Positions 19,430 through 27,970 of a stretch of 64,000 nt of DNA are shown here, piece after piece. Every line of letters begins with the position of its first letter. The stretch's first letter is position 1. Under the pieces are notes generated by a model. The model had not been told where the DNA came from, did not search any database, and saw only the letters and a program-made list of their open reading frames with translations. The stretch comes from Salinarimonas sp046292825 (lineage in GTDB: Bacteria > Pseudomonadota > Alphaproteobacteria > Rhizobiales > Beijerinckiaceae), in assembly GCF_046292825.1 (NCBI RefSeq), contig NZ_JBKBQG010000013.1, forward strand, positions 1-64,000, read 5' to 3'. The position numbers and the translations under genes were made by a program.

Positions 19430-21625
19430 TCACCCCATCACGCGCTCGAGGTGGCTCACCACGCGCTTGGCGCGCAGCTCGGCGACGATGCCGTTGAGGT
19501 GCTTCAGGTCCCAGACCGAGAGGTCGATCACGATCTCGGTGAAGTCCGGCGTGCGGCGGTTCATCGAGAGGTTGTCGATGTTGCCGTCGTGATCGGCGAC
19601 GACCTGGGCGACCTGGGCGAGCGAGCCCGGCTCGTTGATGGTCTGGAGCCGGATGCGGGCGGGGAAGCGCTTCGTCGCGATCGCCTCGACGTCCCAGCGC
19701 ACGTCGACCCAGCGCTCGGGCTCGTTCTCGAAGGCGGCGAGCGCCTGGGACTGGATCGGGTAGATCGTCATGCCCTCCCCGGGCGTGAGGATGCCGACGA
19801 TCCGATCCCCCGGCACGGCGCCCGATTCGGGGGCGAAGCGCACGGGGAGGTCGGCGTTGAGCCCGCGGATCGGGATGGCGCCTTGCGAGCCGGAGCCGTC
19901 GGGGAGCTTCATCTTCAAGGGATCGTCGCCGATCGCCACCCAGCCCGCGCCGTTCGCGGCGGCGCCGGAGCTGGGCCGCGGCGCGTCCTTGAAGTCGGAA
20001 TAGACGGCGCGCACCACGTCGCCCGAGAACATCTCGCCGCGCCCCACCGCCGCGAGCACGTCCTCGACCGAGCTGCGCGCGAGCCGCGGCAGGGCGGCTT
20101 TCAGCTTCTCCTCGGAAAAGGCCTTGCCGGCGCGCTCGAAGGCGCGCTCGAGGATCTGCAGGCCGAGCCCCGCATATTGCTTGCGCACCGCGGTTCGGGT
20201 CGCGCGCCGGATCGCCGCGCGCGCCTTCCCGGTCACGACGAGGCTCTCCCAGGCGGCGGGGGGCACCTGGCTGCCGCCGGCGCGGATGATCTCGACCTCG
20301 TCGCCATTGGCGAGCTCGGTGAGGAGCGGCGCCATCCGGCCGTTGATCTTGACGCCCACCGCCGTGTTGCCGACGTCGGTGTGGACGGCGTAGGCGAAAT
20401 CGATCGGCGTCGCCCCGCGCGGCAGCGCGATGAGCCGCCCCTTCGGCGTGAAGCAGAACACCTGGTCGTGGAACAATTCGAGCTTCGTGTGCTCGAGGAA
20501 GTCTTCCGGATTGTCCGCCTCGGTGAGGAGGTCGATCGTGCGACGCAGCCATTGATAGGCGCGGCTCTCGGTCACCGAGCGGGAGAAATCGGAATTGTCC
20601 TTGTAGAGCGCATGCGCGGCGATGCCGTATTCGGCGATGTCGTGCATCGCCCGCGTGCGGATCTGCAGCTCGACGCGCTGGTGTCCGGGACCGACGACGG
20701 TCGTGTGGATCGAGCGGTAGTCGTTCTGCTTGGGCGTCGAGATGTAGTCCTTGTAGCGCCCGGGCACCATCGGCCAGGTCGTGTGCACGACGCCGAGCGC
20801 CGCGTAGCAGGCATCGACGTCGTCGACGACGACGCGAAACCCGAAGATGTCGGAGAGCTGCTCGAAGGCGACGGATTTGCGCTCCATCTTTTTCCAGATG
20901 GAATAGGGTCGCTTGCGGCGCCCGCTGACCTCCGCCGTGATGCCCTTGGCGGCGAGGCGGGCGGCGAGCTCGCGCTCGATCTCCTCGACGAGCCGCTCCG
21001 AGCGCGCCGAGAGCGCCTCGAGCCGCTTGAGGATGGTGTCGAAGGCGTCCGGGCGCAGGTTGTGGAAGGCGAGGTCCTCGAGCTCCTCGCGCATCTCCTG
21101 CATGCCCATGCGTCCGGCGAGCGGCGCATAGATGTCGAGCGTCTCCTCGGCGATGCGCGCGCGCTTCTCCTGCGGCATGTGATGCAGGGTTCGCATGTTG
21201 TGCAGCCGGTCGGCGAGCTTGACGAGCAGCACCCGCACGTCCTGCGAGATGGCGAGAAGCAGCTTGCGGAAATTCTCCCCCTGCGCCGCGCGCTTCGAGA
21301 CGAGATCGAGCCGCTTGATCTTGGTGAGCCCGTCGACGAGCGCGGCGATCTCCGGGTTGAAGGTCGAGGCGAGCTCGTCGAGCGTCGCCGCGGTGTCCTC
21401 CACCGTGTCGTGCAGGACCGCGGCGACGATCGTCGAATCGTCGAGCTTCAGATCGGTGAGGATCGCGGCGACTTCGAGCGGATGGGCGAAGAACGGATCG
21501 CCGGAGGCGCGCTTCTGGGTGCCGTGCGCGCGCATGGCATAGACATAGGCACGGTTGAGGAGCGTCTCGTCCGTGCCGGGATTGTAGCGACGCACCCGCT
21601 CGACGAGCTCGTATTGCCGCATCAT
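19430..21625 (-). CDS. rsh: Bifunctional RelA/SpoT-family (p)ppGpp synthetase/hydrolase (731 aa)
   Basis: Makes and degrades the stringent-response alarmone. Domains in order: N-terminal HD hydrolase (His48 in FFAHPLEV, LHDTVEDT at 71-78); synthetase domain (about 240-350, with RFVVDDV-like and YRSIHTTVVGP segments); TGS domain (about 400-460, FTPKGRLIALPRGATPIDFAYAVHT region); and a C-terminal ACT domain (about 655-731). Both catalytic domains look intact, consistent with the single Rsh enzyme of Alphaproteobacteria. The start is either of two adjacent ATGs. In many relatives rpoZ sits just upstream; here a hydantoinase does. Confidence 0.95.
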   Translation of the reverse strand: MMRQYELVERVRRYNPGTDETLLNRAYVYAMRAHGTQKRASGDPFFAHPLEVAAILTDLKLDDSTIVAAVLHDTVEDTAATLDELASTFNPEIAALVDGLTKIKRLDLVSKRAAQGENFRKLLLAISQDVRVLLVKLADRLHNMRTLHHMPQEKRARIAEETLDIYAPLAGRMGMQEMREELEDLAFHNLRPDAFDTILKRLEALSARSERLVEEIERELAARLAAKGITAEVSGRRKRPYSIWKKMERKSVAFEQLSDIFGFRVVVDDVDACYAALGVVHTTWPMVPGRYKDYISTPKQNDYRSIHTTVVGPGHQRVELQIRTRAMHDIAEYGIAAHALYKDNSDFSRSVTESRAYQWLRRTIDLLTEADNPEDFLEHTKLELFHDQVFCFTPKGRLIALPRGATPIDFAYAVHTDVGNTAVGVKINGRMAPLLTELANGDEVEIIRAGGSQVPPAAWESLVVTGKARAAIRRATRTAVRKQYAGLGLQILERAFERAGKAFSEEKLKAALPRLARSSVEDVLAAVGRGEMFSGDVVRAVYSDFKDAPRPSSGAAANGAGWVAIGDDPLKMKLPDGSGSQGAIPIRGLNADLPVRFAPESGAVPGDRIVGILTPGEGMTIYPIQSQALAAFENEPERWVDVRWDVEAIATKRFPARIRLQTINEPGSLAQVAQVVADHDGNIDNLSMNRRTPDFTEIVIDLSVWDLKHLNGIVAELRAKRVVSHLERVMG

Positions 21626-21745
21626 GGGGGTTGGTGGAACCTCGATCTCACGCCGCGCACCTGTTCATATAGAGATAGCGCGGGAAGACTTCCACGGGGT
21701 TACGATCGGGGAGGCACCATGCCTCTCCCCCCCTTTTTCCCCCTC

Positions 21746-23221
21746 TCACAACACCTCGAACCCGCCGTTTCGCGCCGGGTCGAGCTCCGCCGGCAGCCGT
21801 CCCGTCGGGGCCGCGCAGGGGCCGCCCGCGCGCAGCATCAGGCGCCCCGAGCCGGGCTCGGCGAGGAGGCGCTCGCTCTCGACGATCACGGCGCCCCGGC
21901 GGATCAATGTCGTCGGCCAGCCGCGGACCTTGCGCCCGGCATAGGGCGTGAAGCCGACCGCGTCGCGCATGCCCTCGTCGGTGAAGGTGACCTCGCGCGA
22001 GGGGTCCCAGATCGCGATGTCGGCGTCGCGGCCGATCTCGATCGCGCCCTTGCGCGGCAGATTGTAGATCCGCGCGGGCGCGGTCGCGGTCAGCTCGACG
22101 AACGCCTCGAGCCCGAGCGCCCCGGCCGGGCCGTCCTCGCGCGCCATCGCGTCGAACAGGAGCGGCAGGCGCGCTTCGAGCCCCGGCACGCCGTTGGCGA
22201 TCTCCTTGAAGGTGGGCGAAGCGCCGGCCGCGAGCTTGCCGGTCTCGTCGAAGCGGTAGGGCGCGTGGTCGGAGGAGATCGTCTGCAGATCGCCGAGCGC
22301 GAGCGCGCGCCAGAGCGCCTCCTGGTCGGCGGCGGCGCGGGCGGGGGGCGAGAACATCCATTTGGCGCCCTCCAAACCCGGCTTGTCGAGATCGTCGGCC
22401 GTGAAGAACAGATATTGCGGGCAGGTCTCGGCGAAGATCTTGGCGCCCTCCCCGCGCAGCCGCCGGATCGTCGCGGCGCCCTCGGCGGTCGAGACGTGGA
22501 AGATCATCACCGGCTGGTCGAGCAGCAGCGAGAAGCGCCCGAGCCGCTCGAAGGCCTCCACCTCCGAGAGCCGCGGGTGGGATAGCGCGTGGAAGCGCGG
22601 CGCCGTGTGCCCGCGCGCGAGGAGGCGCTTGACCACGAAGGAGATCATCCCGTGGTTCTCGGCGTGCACGCAGACCATCGCCCCGTGCGCCCGCGCGACC
22701 GCCATCACCTCCAGCAATTGCTCGTCCGAGAGCCTGATCCGATCGTAGGTCATGAAGGCCTTGATCGAGGAATGCCCGCGCGCGATCAGCCCCGGCAATT
22801 GCGCGAGGGCGCGCTCGCTCGGATCGGCGACGATCATGTGGAAGGCGTAGTCGATCATCGCGCCGCGGGCCGCGCGCGCCTCGTAATCGGCGACCACCTC
22901 CTCGAGATCGAGGCCGACATGCTGGGCGGCGAAGGCGATCACGCTCGTCGTGCCGCCGAAGGCCGCCGAGCGGGTGGCGCTCTCCCAGGTGTCGGCGTTC
23001 ATGAGCCCGCCGGCCGAGACCTGCTCGATATGGGCGTGGCTGTCGATGCCGCCGGGCATGACGTAGCGCCCGCGCGCGTCGATCTCGCGCCGCCCGGCGG
23101 GCAGGCCGCGGCCGATCGCGACGATGCGCTCGCCCGCGACCGCCACGTCCGCCTCGAAGCGGCCGGAGGACGTGACGACGGTGCCGCCGCGGACGACGAG
23201 ATCGTGGATCGGCTCGGACAT
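21746..23221 (-). CDS. Dihydropyrimidinase/D-hydantoinase family amidohydrolase (491 aa)
   Basis: Hydrolyses cyclic amides such as dihydropyrimidines or hydantoins. Metal ligands visible are DSHAHIE, the carbamylated-lysine region HSSIKAFMTYDR, the histidine in VCVHAENHG, and SSDHAPYRF. Length fits the family. The start MSEPIHDLV is 89 bases from the divergent hydantoin racemase start, which supports use on hydantoin-like or 5-substituted cyclic ureides. True substrate range is not readable, and allantoinase-like or pyrimidine substrates remain possible. No N-carbamoylase is in the window. Confidence 0.88.
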   Translation of the reverse strand: MSEPIHDLVVRGGTVVTSSGRFEADVAVAGERIVAIGRGLPAGRREIDARGRYVMPGGIDSHAHIEQVSAGGLMNADTWESATRSAAFGGTTSVIAFAAQHVGLDLEEVVADYEARAARGAMIDYAFHMIVADPSERALAQLPGLIARGHSSIKAFMTYDRIRLSDEQLLEVMAVARAHGAMVCVHAENHGMISFVVKRLLARGHTAPRFHALSHPRLSEVEAFERLGRFSLLLDQPVMIFHVSTAEGAATIRRLRGEGAKIFAETCPQYLFFTADDLDKPGLEGAKWMFSPPARAAADQEALWRALALGDLQTISSDHAPYRFDETGKLAAGASPTFKEIANGVPGLEARLPLLFDAMAREDGPAGALGLEAFVELTATAPARIYNLPRKGAIEIGRDADIAIWDPSREVTFTDEGMRDAVGFTPYAGRKVRGWPTTLIRRGAVIVESERLLAEPGSGRLMLRAGGPCAAPTGRLPAELDPARNGGFEVL

Positions 23222-23310
23222 GCGCTTTCCCCTTCGCGTTCGGGCGCTACTGGACAACGACGCGGGACGGGTTTCAATGCCCGCGACGGCGACGAGGGAG
23301 ACGAAAGCGA

Positions 23311-23967
23311 ATGGGCGCGCGCGCACGCATCCTGGTGATCAACCCCAACAGCAACGACGTGGTCACGCAGGGCCTCGCCGAAGCCGTGGCGCCGCTCGCG
23401 AGCCCGGAGGGGCCGGCGATCGACTGCGTCACGCTGGCCGAGGGGCCCTTCGGCATCGAGAGCCAGGCGGACGTGGAGAGCGTCACGCTCCCCCTCGCCC
23501 GCCGCGTGGCGCGCGATCCCGCCGACGCCTACGTGATCGCCTGCTATTCCGACCCCGGCCTCGCGGTGTGTCGCGAGGCGACGAGCCGGCCCGTGCTCGG
23601 CATCGCCGAATGCGGCATCCTCACCGCGATGGCGCGGGGGGACCGGTTCGGCGTGATCGCGATCCGCACCCGCTCGATCCCCCGCCATCTGCGCGGCCTG
23701 CGGCAGATGGGCGTCGTCTCGCGGCTCGCGGGCGAGCGCGCGCTCGAGATGTCGGTCGCCGAGACCGCGTCCGGCGAGGGCACCTTCGCGCGCCTCGTCG
23801 AGGTGGGGACGGCGCTTCGCGACGTCGACGGCGCGGACGCGATCGTGCTCGGCTGCGCCGGCATGGCCCGCCACCGCGCGCCGCTCGAGGACGCGCTCGG
23901 CATCGCCGTGATCGACCCGACGCAGGCCGCCGTCGCGATGGCCTTGGGGATCTTGGCGCGGGGGTGA
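23311..23967 (+). CDS. Aspartate/glutamate/hydantoin racemase family protein (218 aa)
   Basis: Two-cysteine racemase fold. The N-terminus RILVINPNSND is the signature of hydantoin racemases. The paired catalytic cysteines are in IACYSDPG and LGCAGM. Length fits hydantoin racemase. It is divergent from a hydantoinase, so it probably racemises 5-substituted hydantoins to feed the stereospecific hydantoinase. Alternatives in the same fold are allantoin racemase and Asp/Glu racemase; the NPNSN motif and neighbour favour hydantoin or allantoin. Confidence 0.85.
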   Translation: MGARARILVINPNSNDVVTQGLAEAVAPLASPEGPAIDCVTLAEGPFGIESQADVESVTLPLARRVARDPADAYVIACYSDPGLAVCREATSRPVLGIAECGILTAMARGDRFGVIAIRTRSIPRHLRGLRQMGVVSRLAGERALEMSVAETASGEGTFARLVEVGTALRDVDGADAIVLGCAGMARHRAPLEDALGIAVIDPTQAAVAMALGILARG

Positions 23968-23991
23968 TCGGCGCGGGGTTGAGGGGGGGGC

Positions 23992-24900
23992 TCAGCCCAT
24001 GCCCAACCCCGCGTCCCAATAGGGCGTCTCCCCGTAGAGCTCCACCAGGAACGCCACGAAGGCCCGCGTCTTCTGCTCGAGGTGCCGCCGGCTCGGATAG
24101 ACCGCGTGGACCGCGACGCGGGGTGAGGAGCGGTAGGCGGGCAGCACGCGGGCGAGCTTGCCCGATTGCAGCTCGGGCCCGACGTCCCAGGTCGAGCGCA
24201 GCGCGATGCCCGCGCCCGCGAGCACCGCCTCGCGCACCACCTCGCTCGAATTGGTGCGCAGCGGCGTCGTCACCTTGACGCTCACCGGCCCGTCCGGCCC
24301 CTCGAGCCGCCATTCCCCGCCGCCATGGACGAGGAGCGTGTGGCGCGCGAGGTCGTCGAGGGAGGCGGGGAGCCCGTGCGCGGCGAGATAGGACGGGCTC
24401 GCGACGAGGATGCGGTGATTGGGCGCGAGCTTGCGCGCGATCAGGCTCGAATCAGTGAGATCGGCGATGCGCACCGCGACGTCGAAGCCTTCGCCGACGA
24501 TGTCGACGAAGGCGTCGGACAAGACGAGCTCCACCTCGAGCTTCGGATTGGCCTCGAGGAAGCGCACGAGATGGGGCGCGACGTGCATGCGCCCGAACGA
24601 GGTCGGCGCCGAGACGCGCAAGAGCCCGCGCACCTCCGCCGAGCCGCTCATCGCCCAGGCCTCCGCCTCCTCCACCGCCGCGAGGATCGCCGCGACGCGC
24701 TCGTGGAAGCCGCGGCCGACCTCCGTCAGGGCGAGCTGGCGCGTCGTCCTCTGGAGGAGCCGCACGCCGAGCCGCTCTTCGAGCCGGCGCATGCGCTTCG
24801 ACACCACCGCCGGCGAGAGCCCCAGCTCCCGCCCCGCCGCCGACATCGAGCGCGCGGCGACGATGCGCGCGAAGACGTCGAGATCTCCCAGCTTGTCCAT
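23992..24900 (-). CDS. LysR-family transcriptional regulator (302 aa)
   Basis: The N-terminal winged helix-turn-helix is clear (FARIVAARSMSAAGRELGLS then PAVVSKRMRRLEERLGVRLL), followed by the periplasmic-binding-protein-like effector domain. The start MDKLGDLDVF is chosen to match family N-termini; its ATG lies ten bases from a perfect inverted repeat. It is divergent from glcDEF and is the likely local regulator of glycolate oxidation and of itself. Effector identity is unknown. Confidence 0.9.
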   Translation of the reverse strand: MDKLGDLDVFARIVAARSMSAAGRELGLSPAVVSKRMRRLEERLGVRLLQRTTRQLALTEVGRGFHERVAAILAAVEEAEAWAMSGSAEVRGLLRVSAPTSFGRMHVAPHLVRFLEANPKLEVELVLSDAFVDIVGEGFDVAVRIADLTDSSLIARKLAPNHRILVASPSYLAAHGLPASLDDLARHTLLVHGGGEWRLEGPDGPVSVKVTTPLRTNSSEVVREAVLAGAGIALRSTWDVGPELQSGKLARVLPAYRSSPRVAVHAVYPSRRHLEQKTRAFVAFLVELYGETPYWDAGLGMG

Positions 24901-24910
24901 GAACGAACTC

Positions 24911-24935
24911 GATTGTTTCCGTGGGAGAAACAATC
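24911..24935. promoter_or_regulatory. Perfect 9-bp inverted repeat, candidate LysR operator
   Basis: GATTGTTTC and GAAACAATC are exact reverse complements separated by seven bases, in a region otherwise very GC-rich. It lies ten bases upstream of the LysR start codon and about 155 bases from glcD. It contains a T-N11-A-like layout as expected for LysR family sites. Position and symmetry suggest autoregulation and control of glcDEF. Confidence 0.7.
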
Positions 24936-25019
24936 TACCGCACCCGGCGCGCCTGTTAAGTCTCGAAAAAGCGGCTACATTGGAATTCACGAATGGAAGG
25001 GGGCGCCCGCGCTCGTGCG

Positions 25020-25059
25020 CGCCCGGGCGGAGCCCGCCCGCGCCCGGGCGAAGCCCGCC
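25020..25059 (+). repeat. Two-copy 21-bp-period repeat in the glcD leader
   Basis: CGCCCGGGCGGAGCCCGCC at 25020-25038 is followed by CGCCCGGGCGAAGCCCGCC at 25041-25059. Each copy can form a CGGGC/GCCCG hairpin. It lies 30 bases before the glcD start. Function unknown. Confidence 0.55.
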
Positions 25060-25089
25060 GCAGAAGACGAGTGACCGAGGAGGACGCCC

Positions 25090-26523
25090 ATGACGATCGC
25101 CTTCCCCGTGCCGGACAGGGACATCCTCGCGCGCCGCGAGGCGATCCTCGAGGGGCTGTCGCGCCTCGTCGCGCCCGACGCGCTGATCGCGAGCGAGGAC
25201 GAGCGCCGCGCCTTCGACACGGACGCGCTGACCGCCTATCGCAAGATGCCGCTCGCGGTGGTGCTCCCCTCCTCGACGCGGGAGGTGGCGGACGTGATGC
25301 GCTTCTGCCACGAGAACGGCGTCAAGGTGGTGGCGCGCGGAGCGGGCACCTCGCTCGCCGGCGGCGCCATCCCGCAGGAGGACGCGGTGGTGCTCGGCGT
25401 CTCGAAGCTCAACCGGGTGATTTCCGTCGATTACGCCAATCGCGCCATGCGGGTCGAGGCCGGCATCACCAACCTCGCGATCAGCCAGGCGGTGGCCCAC
25501 GAGGGCTTCTTCTACGCGCCCGACCCGTCGAGCCAGCTCGCCTGCACGATCGCCGGCAACGTCGCCATGAATTCCGGCGGCGCGCATTGCCTGAAATACG
25601 GCGTCACCACGAACAACCTCCTCGGCCTCACCGTGGTGCTCGTCGACGGCACCGTCGTCGAGATCGGCGGCGACATGCTCGATGCCGCGGGCTACGACCT
25701 CCTCGGCCTCATGACGGGCTCGGAGGGCCAGCTCGGCATCGTGACGGAGGCGACGGTGCGCATCCTGCGCGCGGCCGAGGGCGCGCGCCCGGCGCTGATG
25801 GGCTTCGAGACGGTGGAAGCGGCGGGCGCCTGCGTCGCGGCGATCATCGCGGCGGGCATCATCCCCGTCGCGCTCGAATACATGGACCGCCCGGCGATCC
25901 GCATCTGCGAGGATTTCGCCAAAGCCGGCTATCCGCTCGACGTCGACGCGCTCCTCATCATCGAGGTCGAGGGCTCGGAGGAGGAGATCGAGGACGCGCT
26001 CGCGCGCATCGTGAAGGTCGCCGAGCCCTTCGCGCCGAAGGTGATGAAGGTCGCGCAGTCGGAGGCCGAGGCCGCGGCGATCTGGAAGGGCCGCAAATCC
26101 GCCTTCGGCGCGACCGGCCGCGTCGCCGACTACATCTGCATGGACGGCACCATCCCCACGGGCCGGCTGCCGGAGGTGCTCGCGGGCATCGACCGGATCG
26201 TGAAATCCTACGGGCTCGGCGTCGCCAACGTCTTCCATGCCGGCGACGGCAATCTCCACCCGCTCGTGATGTTCGACACCGCGAAGCCCGGCGAGATGGA
26301 GAAGGCGGAGGCCGCGGGCGCGGACATACTCAAGCTGTGCGTCGAGGTCGGCGGCTGCCTCACCGGCGAGCACGGCGTCGGCATCGAGAAACGCGATCTG
26401 ATGACGACGCAGTACACGCGCGAGGATCTCCACCAGCAGATGCGCGTGCGCGGCGTCTTCGACCCGCTCTGGCTGCTCAACCCCGCCAAGGTCTTCCCGC
26501 TCGACGGGCGGATCGCCGCCTGA
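25090..26523 (+). CDS. glcD: Glycolate oxidase FAD subunit GlcD (477 aa)
   Basis: FAD-binding catalytic subunit of the GlcDEF glycolate oxidase (glycolate to glyoxylate). The FAD_binding_4 domain has VVARGAGTSLAGGAIP and CTIAGNVAMNSGGAHCLKYG. The C-terminal FAD-oxidase domain has NVFHAGDGNLHP and GGCLTGEHGVGIEKR. Length is typical of GlcD. A GGAGGA box precedes the ATG. It is the first gene of glcDEF; D-lactate dehydrogenases share this fold, but the E and F subunits make glycolate (or a related 2-hydroxyacid) oxidase the best call. Confidence 0.92.
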   Translation: MTIAFPVPDRDILARREAILEGLSRLVAPDALIASEDERRAFDTDALTAYRKMPLAVVLPSSTREVADVMRFCHENGVKVVARGAGTSLAGGAIPQEDAVVLGVSKLNRVISVDYANRAMRVEAGITNLAISQAVAHEGFFYAPDPSSQLACTIAGNVAMNSGGAHCLKYGVTTNNLLGLTVVLVDGTVVEIGGDMLDAAGYDLLGLMTGSEGQLGIVTEATVRILRAAEGARPALMGFETVEAAGACVAAIIAAGIIPVALEYMDRPAIRICEDFAKAGYPLDVDALLIIEVEGSEEEIEDALARIVKVAEPFAPKVMKVAQSEAEAAAIWKGRKSAFGATGRVADYICMDGTIPTGRLPEVLAGIDRIVKSYGLGVANVFHAGDGNLHPLVMFDTAKPGEMEKAEAAGADILKLCVEVGGCLTGEHGVGIEKRDLMTTQYTREDLHQQMRVRGVFDPLWLLNPAKVFPLDGRIAA

Positions 26524-26542
26524 TCCGCCAGAGGACGCTTCG

Positions 26543-27724
26543 ATGACGCTCCACGTCCCGACGAGCGAAGACGAGGTCGCAGGCCTCGTCGCCGAGGCGG
26601 TCGCCTCGCGCACGCTGCTCTGCGTCTGCGGCGGCGACACCAAGGCCGGGATCGGCCGCCCGGCCCAGACGCAAGCGACCCTCTCGACCCGCGCGCTCGC
26701 CGGGATCACGCTCTACGAGCCGGCCGAGCTCGTGATCGGCGCGCGCGCCGGCACGCCCGTCGCCGAGGTCGAGGCCGCGCTCGGGGAGAAGGGCCAGCGT
26801 CTCGCCTTCGAGCCGCCCGATCTTCGCGCGCTGATGGGGAGCGCGGGGACGCCGACGATCGGCGCGCTCGCCGCCGCGAACCTGTCGGGCCCGCGCCGCA
26901 TCCAGGCCGGCGCGGCGCGCGACGCGCTGATCGGCGTGCGCTTCGTCAACGGGCGCGGCGAGGCGATCAAGAATGGCGGGCGGGTGATGAAGAACGTCAC
27001 CGGGCTCGACCTCGTCAAGCTCCAGGCCGGCGCCTACGGCACGTTGGGCGTCCTCACCGAGGTGATCTTCAAGGTGCTGCCGGTGCCGCAGCGCACGGCG
27101 ACGCTCGTCTATTCCGGCCTCGACGACGTGAGCGGGGTCGCGGCGCTCTGCGCGGCGCTGGGCTCGCCCTTCGAGGCGACAGGCGCGGCGCATCTGCCGG
27201 GCGCGGACGGGGAGGGCGCGCGCACGCTCGTGCGCATCGAGGGCTTCGACGCCTCGGTGACCTATCGCCTCGGCGAGCTGCGCCGCCTGCTCGCGGATTA
27301 CGGCGAGCCGGCAATCGTCGAGGGCGCGGACGGCGAGGGGATTTGGCGCGGCGTGCGCGACGTGGCGCCCCTCGTCACGCCCGCCGATCGCGCCGTGTGG
27401 CGGATCTCGACGGCGCCGACCCGCGGCCCCGCTCTGGTCGCCGCGATCGCGGCCGAGACGGACGCGCGCGCGCTCTACGATTGGGGCGGCGGGCTCGTCT
27501 GGCTCGCCGTCGAGGCGAGCGCGGCCGCAGCCGACCTCGTGCGCCGCGCGACGCGCGCGCATGGCGGCTACGCGACCCTGATCCGCGCGCCCGCCGACCT
27601 GCGCGCCGCGATCGACGTCTTCGAGCCGCTCTCCGAGCCGTTGATGCGGATCACCAAGGGCATCAAGACGAGCATCGACCCGCATGGGATCTTCAATCCC
27701 GGGCGGATGTATGCGGGGGTGTGA
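26543..27724 (+). CDS. glcE: Glycolate oxidase subunit GlcE (393 aa)
   Basis: Second FAD-type subunit of the glycolate oxidase complex. It keeps an FAD_binding_4 half-domain (TQATLSTRALAGITLYEPAE, GSAGTPTIGALAAANLSGPR, NGGRVMKNVTGLDLVKL) and is shorter than GlcD, as expected for GlcE. The C-terminal HGIFNPGRMYAGV is typical. It begins 19 bases after glcD. The following gap contains a palindromic element, so glcF is separated by about 250 bases, an unusual spacing for this operon. Confidence 0.92.
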   Translation: MTLHVPTSEDEVAGLVAEAVASRTLLCVCGGDTKAGIGRPAQTQATLSTRALAGITLYEPAELVIGARAGTPVAEVEAALGEKGQRLAFEPPDLRALMGSAGTPTIGALAAANLSGPRRIQAGAARDALIGVRFVNGRGEAIKNGGRVMKNVTGLDLVKLQAGAYGTLGVLTEVIFKVLPVPQRTATLVYSGLDDVSGVAALCAALGSPFEATGAAHLPGADGEGARTLVRIEGFDASVTYRLGELRRLLADYGEPAIVEGADGEGIWRGVRDVAPLVTPADRAVWRISTAPTRGPALVAAIAAETDARALYDWGGGLVWLAVEASAAAADLVRRATRAHGGYATLIRAPADLRAAIDVFEPLSEPLMRITKGIKTSIDPHGIFNPGRMYAGV

Positions 27725-27745
27725 GGGGATGGATCGTCTCACGTG

Positions 27746-27923
27746 TGTCATCCCGGACGCCGAAGGCGATCCGGGAACCAGATCCGCGACGGTTCAGTCG
27801 CAGCCTGTAGGCTGCGTTTCTCGGGGGTGACCCGCTCATCCGTCGAGACGCGAGCGCGGCATGCGCGCTCGGGCAAACGTCGAGTTGATGGGTCCCGGAT
27901 CGCCTTCGGCGTCCGGGATGACA
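27746..27923. repeat. Palindromic element inside the glcDEF operon
   Basis: Two arms of 31 bases are perfect inverted copies, starting TGTCATCCCGGACGCCGAAG and ending with its complement. They enclose about 116 bases with small internal palindromes (for example GCAGCCTGTAGGCTGC). The layout resembles the elements at 1-187 and 19211-19403 (same GTCATCCC...GGGATGAC ends) but the interior is different. It lies between glcE and glcF in an otherwise compact operon. Confidence 0.9.
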
Positions 27924-27970
27924 GCGGTGGGAATTTCGTAACGGCGTGCAAAAAGGCGAAGGTTCAGGCG

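Noticed and set aside
19397..22585. 1,062-codon plus-strand frame covering rsh and part of the hydantoinase gene
   Set aside because: Antisense to two well-supported genes, low-complexity product.
27743..27970. N-terminal extension of GlcF
   Set aside because: The extra codons are the palindromic element read through; the family N-terminus begins at 27971.
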